Source: Paulownia fortunei (lineage: Eukaryota > Streptophyta > Magnoliopsida > Lamiales > Paulowniaceae). Taken from it: DNA of 64,000 bases. The stretch lies in NCBI GenBank assembly GCA_019321725.1, contig CM033106.1, positions 22,876,965 through 22,940,964 on the forward strand, in the 5' to 3' direction. Below are positions 59,176-64,000 of the stretch, piece by piece; position 1 is the first letter of the stretch, and every line of letters starts with the position of its first letter. The notes below the pieces were generated by a model, which worked only from the letters and a program-made list of their open reading frames with translations, was not told the DNA's origin and did not search any database. Position numbers and translations under genes: made by a program.

Positions 59176-60020
59176 TGTGGGTTACCTTTTGAGTGTTGAG
59201 GTGTGTCAACTACGCCTCAACACATGTCCACAAGTTCACTACTCCTTAAATTAGGTTCTCTGCCTGCAACACGAATGGACGATTAAGAGAGCCCTAGTAG
59301 GGGGTGCTTATAATTCGATTAACAAGCCGAACCCAACTAAACGAAAATTTTTGGTTATTTATTTTTCAAATTTGGATTTTTGATTTAGTTTTAATTTTTG
59401 ATTTCGATTAACCAAACTAAAAAACTAAGTTACTATTTTACATATTTAAATATATAATTTTTATATTAATTTTTTATACTTATTATTTATTTTTATATTA
59501 TTTTTTATGCTAAAAATTATATTTTTGTACTTGTTATTTATTTTTATACTATTTTTATGTTTTTCTCATCCAAAATATAAATAATAAATAAAATTTTTAT
59601 TTTAATTCTATTATTTAATTTTTATCTATTTTTTTATTTGTTTTATAAAAATTCAATTAATCAAAAATTGAACCAAAAAATAAAAAAAAATCAGTTATAA
59701 TCGAGCATAACTAATTAATTTGGTTCTAATTTTGATTTAAGATTTTTGACCAATCAAAATTCAGTTCAATTCGATACCGGGGCCTTGAGAATGTCCAAAA
59801 ATAGCATTTTCAATGCAAGTCAATAAATTTATAATAGAATAAGTACTAACTCAAAGTAGAAAATTAAAGTGTGTACCTTGTAAATATAAATAAATGAATT
59901 TTGTAACATGAGCCTTTGATATAATGTAAGCCTCATGGTCTGGTCGCTTTATTAGGTTGATGGATGTTTTATATCTCAGGCCCCTTAGGTTTTTTATAGG
60001 ATTTGTACTATCAACTTGCT
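59176..60020 (-). mobile_element. 5' LTR of the gypsy element, interrupted
   Basis: Same orientation and order as the left LTR. A 476-bp insertion (59303-59778) splits it; without it the LTR is about 369 bp, close to the left copy's 379 bp. Confidence 0.7.
59303..59778. mobile_element. Small non-autonomous DNA element inside the 5' LTR
   Basis: The ends contain ATAATTCGATTAAC on the left and, inverted, GGTATCGAATTGAAC on the right, with further TTCGATTAACC and GGTTCTAATT phrases. The interior is AT-rich and non-coding. The insertion is proven by comparison with the uninterrupted left LTR; the superfamily is not certain. Confidence 0.6.
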
Positions 60021-61440
60021 CCTAAATTTGAATTAATTATCTATTGAAATAAAATAAATACAATTCTCCTACCTATCACTAGTTAACCAATTTCACAATT
60101 TTTCTTCCGAGATTCCATTTACGTAATTATGCATCTAGCCCCAATATTATTTATGGGTTGAAGCCCAAATCAATTATGGGGTTAAGCCCAAATATGATTT
60201 GTGTCCCCCAATACACTTTTTGCTCTCTCGAGAAATTACCATTTTTTTCATTTTAGAATTTTTTTTCTCAAGCCAATCTTACTTGTGCTGTTGTTTTAGG
60301 GATTGTTTATTTTTGTCTACTTCACTAAGAGTGAATGTCCCACATGCAACAAGCCCAACAAGTGTATTTTTTTTAAGTACACGAGTGTGTAACAGAAAAT
60401 GCTTTCAAAGTTTCTAACGCCTCACCTATTTGTGGTCAAGTTTAATAACAAATAAGACTATCCTTCTTGGTTAAGTGACTACAATTTGTTTGGATGTATC
60501 AAATAGATATACAATAATCATTATACCAGATTCTTAAGGAAATATCAAAATATATGATTTTTCTTAACAGAATTATGAACTCCTAAATTATAAAAAATTA
60601 TAATTAGCCATATATGAGTCCATCAATACCATTAAAATTAGTCTCGATAACCTTAAAATTGCACGACAATATGGCCATTACATTGCACCAAGGTTGGCAA
60701 AATCAGCATCTCCATTAGTATAAGAGAGATGCACGACCATTATATCTACACCTAAGTTGGCAAAAATCATGTGTTGTTTTCAAGTGCCAATCTTTCTTAT
60801 TCTAAATGGGTTAAGGGAATAATACTTAGTTAGCGAATATAGATAACCTATTTTCGTTATGCCTACAGCCCATGTGTCCAAGCAAGATTTGCAGAACGCC
60901 AAATAATTGAGCATAAATCCCCCTCTCCTTTTCCTTTTTTTCTTTTTCCTTTTCTTTTTTTGATATTGCACAACAAACACGACCTTAGCAACTTGGCACC
61001 ATGTTCATGCCACCACTAGCTTGCCGTCTGCCATGTCATCATTTCGGCTCCAGCGACGTTTTTTCGACGAAATTCAATTTTTAGATTAAAATTTTAAAAT
61101 TTTGTGTCTCACTCATTTTAAGTCTATTTTTTGATAAATAATATATCATTTTGAACTTCTTTTACACTCTACCAATGTCATAAAATTTTTGCATCAAAAT
61201 AACAAAAAATAGGTTTGATTTTTGAGCCAAAAAAATGGGTCTAAAACTAAAAAGTAAATTTTCTCTCAATCTGCTTATTCAGTTTTTATTAAATTTTAAC
61301 CACGTGATCTACACATAAAGATTTACATATGGTGAAAAAATACGTAGAAAATTTTAATGATTTTAAAAATATTTTTTTAAACATAAAGTCATATTCATAA
61401 ATTCAATAATTCAAAACGGCGAGAATGAGCCATTTTGATA
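60021..61440. other. Non-coding; probably interior of an LTR element remnant
   Basis: No protein signal. On the minus strand the 60915-60960 stretch is a polypurine run (AAAAGGAAAAAGAAAA-type then GGAGAGGGGGA), and the 61436-61443 primer-site remnant marks the start of an element interior reading toward lower coordinates. Confidence 0.35.
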
Positions 61441-61444
61441 CCAC

Positions 61445-61895
61445 TGATCCCAAATAATCATTAATATAAATCAATATTCATGTATATGTAAGTAGATCGG
61501 GTATACCTATATACAGTGAATTATCGATCCACGTATTTCGGATCAAGCTTGTCTATAAATTTTCTTTGGATTGAACTACAAACATGTTTCAAGGTTTTAT
61601 ACTCCAATCAACCACGAACATATCTTTCTTGTGGTGGTTAATAACTACTATAGTTATTTAGACGTTTACACACTTTAAATCTTTAGAGTTTTTGGTGATG
61701 CTCCAAGGAAAGATAGAGATAGAAATTCTAGGAAAGAGATGAATATGTAGATAGTCTTTCTTAGGTGAATATAATTAACACATTTCCATCCCAAAGAGAT
61801 TTGATATATATTAGAATATATCTTCTTCCTACACTAGGAAAAATCGCACTTCAATTAAGAAATTAAATCCTACCCAACTTGTAGAATTAAAGTCC
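61445..61895 (-). mobile_element. LTR remnant with adjacent tRNA-Met primer site
   Basis: On the minus strand the block ends GGGATCA and, after one G, is followed by TGGTATCAAAATGG (61443 downward), whose first eight bases equal the plant tRNA-Met primer site. The same CA-g-TGGTAT spacing occurs at 23116. The high-coordinate edge is uncertain. No second LTR or pol is seen. Confidence 0.4.
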
Positions 61896-61907
61896 ATATC
61901 AAAGATA

Positions 61908-63222
61908 AAGTTCGTCTTTTAAGTTGGCATATATAGACATTTGGTCCTTTAAGTTGGTACAATTTGATTTTAGTGCATTAACTTTCTAAAATTCGCACAT
62001 TTAGTTCGAATTTTAATCGAAAAATTCAATTTTGATCGAAAATTCCTGATATGGAACAAAAGACTACCTAAATTTGCTAACATGGATTATGATTTGAGGA
62101 TTTTTGGATTGGAGGGAAGAAAATAAACAAAATATGTGGAACTTCCAAGCGGACATTAAAAAATAATAATTTATTTAATATTTATTCTTTTTCCATTTGT
62201 AAAATTTTTAAAAAATATTTTATTTTTATTTTTTTTCTCCGACATCTTAAAAAAATGTAAAATTTAAAAAAAAATCAAAATAGTTTACATATTATTTTTA
62301 AATAATTTCCTGATTTTAAAAATATAAATAAATTAAAAAATTATAGAAAATAAAAATAAAATGTAAATAAAATTTTATATTTAAAAATTAGAACGTATTT
62401 GAATTTCAATAATAAACAAAAAAAATAGTTTATATCATGTATTTAAATAATTTCTTAACTACTAAAATTATAAAATAAAGAAAAACATTTACCTAAAATA
62501 GTTTTCATGTACCTTTTTTTCTTCTTCTTATTTTTAATTTATACAAAATAGTTTTTTATATTTTAAGAAGAGAAAAATAGGTTTTTATATTTGGCGGAAG
62601 TGGGTGGTGGTTTGTGGTAGTTTGGGGCGTAACTTTGGGAGTGGATTTAGGTAGGTAGAAGAAGAGGTGAGTGGTGGTTTGAGGTGTGGATTTGGGTAAA
62701 AGAAAAGAAGGGTGGTGGTTTGAGGTGTGGATTTGGGCAGAGGAAGAAGAAGAAGAGGAAGAAGAAGAAGAGAAAAGAGGGTAGGTGGGTGGCAACGGTC
62801 GGTGATAGTGCTGGGTATAAGTAAGGAAGAAGATGAATGAAGAAAGAAAAAAAAATAAAGATTTGATTTTTTTGAAATTTTACAAAATGAAAAAAGAACA
62901 AATATAAAACAAGTTATTATTTAATTTTTCCCTCCCATTTGTTGTCTATATGGCACATATTTAGTTTTTTCCCATAAAATAGTACACATAAGCGCTATAT
63001 CAGCCATTTTATCTTCAAATAGTAAAAATTCATAAATAATAGTCCATATCAGTAGATTTCGATGATTATAATGTTTTATGTCAGCAGTTTTCAGCCAAAA
63101 TTAAATTTTATGTAAAAAATTGAACTAAATGTGCTAATTTTGAAAAATTAGTGTACTAAAATCAAATCATATCAATTTAAAAGACTAAATATTTATTTGG
63201 ACCAACTTAAAGGATGAATATT
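61908..63222. mobile_element. Element with long terminal inverted repeats (MULE-like)
   Basis: About 1.3 kb. The left arm 61911-62056 and the right arm 63071-63219 are inverted copies: CCTTTAAGTTGGTACAATTT and TTTGATTTTAGTGCATTAAC on the left pair with inverse sequences on the right, with mismatches. Arms over 100 bp are typical of Mutator-like elements, but I could not find a clean 9-bp target duplication. The interior has no transposase. Confidence 0.6.
62601..62790 (+). repeat. G-rich tandem repeats and (GAA)n tract
   Basis: Three copies of a GGTGGTGGTTTGAGGTGTGG-type unit (62601, 62669, 62710), then (GAAGAA)n at about 62739-62775. Minus-strand frames here give Ser/Pro/His-rich low-complexity peptides that I do not count as genes. 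Confidence 0.7.
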
Positions 63223-63507
63223 ATATTTTTTCTCCAAATATAAATACCAATTGAGTCAAAGATCTAAAATCCAATCTAATTTCTAACACACTCTTCTTGG
63301 AGTATAAAAGATAAAAAAAAAAAGATATGCAGCCTGTAAGGCCACACCAACTCCATTTAGACACCATGAGCAACTGTCCTCAGGCATCAATTGGAAAAAT
63401 ATCCATGAGTCTGAAGATGGAAAAAAAAAAAAAAGGTTAGCCGCATGATGACCTATGTTTGAACACTTAAATGTGAGTATTTTGAAGTGGAACACTGAAA
63501 TTCAAGT

Positions 63508-64000
63508 TCAAAATTTCTTAATGAAATCAAGTGTACAAGCATTAATTTCCTCAGCTCTCTCTTGATTAATGAAGTGTCCAGCATTTTCCAACACAACACA
63601 TTCCTCTAACAGTGGAACATCATTCTCGAATCCCCTTCATGCACATATTCCTTCACTCCTGGGGTAGCGTACACCATGTCAAGATCCTCTACGATAAACT
63701 TAACTGGAACTTTTATTTTTGCTCCTGTCCATAGAGCAGTAAGCTCCCAATTCCTGTAAAAATAAAATAAAAAAATAAAAATTTATTTTCTTTTCAAAAC
63801 GACCCAAAATGGATATTTTATTTTTCTAGATTAATCCATACAAGACCAGAGCACGATATTATTTCAGTCCTCCCGTGAAGCCCTTTTGGTCGTATTTTTT
63901 AGCATAATATTTGAGGTCTTCTTCAGTAAACCATGGGGGCAATTTGATATCATGTGTATCAGGCTCGAATGGTTTTTCTTCAGGTAAACGTGGAGGACCT
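63508..64000 (-). pseudogene. Epoxide hydrolase (alpha/beta hydrolase), 3' end, disrupted
   Basis: Soluble plant epoxide hydrolases open epoxides to diols. Minus strand, entering from the right edge: an exon ending at 63842 (LPPWFTEEDLKYYAKKYDQK then GFTGGLK), an 88-base intron (donor GTATGG, acceptor TTTTACAG), and a last exon 63753-63508 (NWELTALWTGAKIKVPVKFI, then VEDLDMVYATPGVKEYVHEG, PLLEECVVLENAGHFINQER, DFIKKF, stop). The charge-relay Asp (LDMVY region) and His (AGHFINQE) are present. Two lesions: a TAA at 63861-63859 where the family has a Tyr of an NYYR motif, and a missing base in the G-run at 63635-63632 that shifts the frame before GFENDVP. Assembly error could explain one, less easily both. 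Confidence 0.8.

Larger units (their letters stand above)
53660..60020 (-). mobile_element. Deleted Ty3/gypsy element of Tat-lineage type
   Basis: Direct repeats at 53660-54038 and 59176-60020 act as LTRs. A primer site next to the right LTR and gag-protease on the minus strand set the orientation as minus, with the 5' LTR on the right. In element order it has 5' LTR, PBS, gag, protease, then a deletion of reverse transcriptase, RNase H and integrase, a minisatellite, an ORF on the opposite strand, and the 3' LTR. An antisense ORF of the PF04195 kind near the 3' end and hypervariable tandem repeats there are known features of Tat elements (Ogre, Retand, Grande). It cannot move by itself. Confidence 0.7.

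Noticed and set aside
62556..62901. Minus-strand frames rich in Ser, Pro, Thr and His
   Set aside because: Low-complexity translations of the GAA and GGTGGTGG repeats inside a long-TIR element.

Overview
The window looks like nuclear DNA of a flowering plant, most likely a eudicot. It is AT-rich, genes are split by GT-AG introns, and the recognisable genes belong to plant families (clade IV SWEET, plant PP1/TOPP, LEA_2, the plant RING family). Most of the sequence is decayed transposable elements. I cannot name the species.

Genes, left to right: exon 1 of a minus-strand RING-finger protein runs off the left edge (start codon at 842). A complete four-exon PP1-type protein phosphatase lies on the plus strand (15377-18562, 317 aa by my splice model). 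A complete six-exon SWEET sugar transporter lies on the minus strand (30770-26418, 237 aa). A single-exon LEA_2/NDR1-HIN1-like membrane protein lies on the minus strand (51943-51374, 189 aa). The 3' end of an epoxide hydrolase on the minus strand enters from the right edge (64000-63508) and carries a stop and a frameshift. These genes are unrelated in function and show no operon-like or cluster logic.

Transposon landscape: 6.3-8.9 kb is a decayed PIF/Harbinger element with both transposase and Myb/SANT partner. 10.8-11.5 kb is a second Myb/SANT-like relic. Around 9.5-13.3 kb lie small hAT-type elements and a Copia fragment. 21-25.3 kb holds an LTR with a tRNA-Met-type primer site followed by a roughly 0.68 kb imperfect inverted repeat. 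40.4-50.5 kb holds two fragments of one Copia family joined tail to tail, so their LTRs are inverted; the left fragment is interrupted by a hAT-like element carrying a tRNA-Ile-like sequence, and a probable SINE lies in the right one. 53.66-60.02 kb is a deleted Ty3/gypsy element whose gag-protease on the minus strand, antisense ORF on the plus strand and internal minisatellite match the Tat (Ogre/Retand/Grande) lineage. 61.4-63.2 kb holds a second LTR-PBS remnant and an element with ~145 bp terminal inverted repeats.

No clearly new biological system is visible. The most notable items are the long inverted repeat at 23.4-25.3 kb, the tail-to-tail Copia pair, the Tat element with its antisense ORF and minisatellite, and the double lesion in the epoxide hydrolase. 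All gene models come from reading splice signals and protein similarity by eye; no alignment or database search was run.
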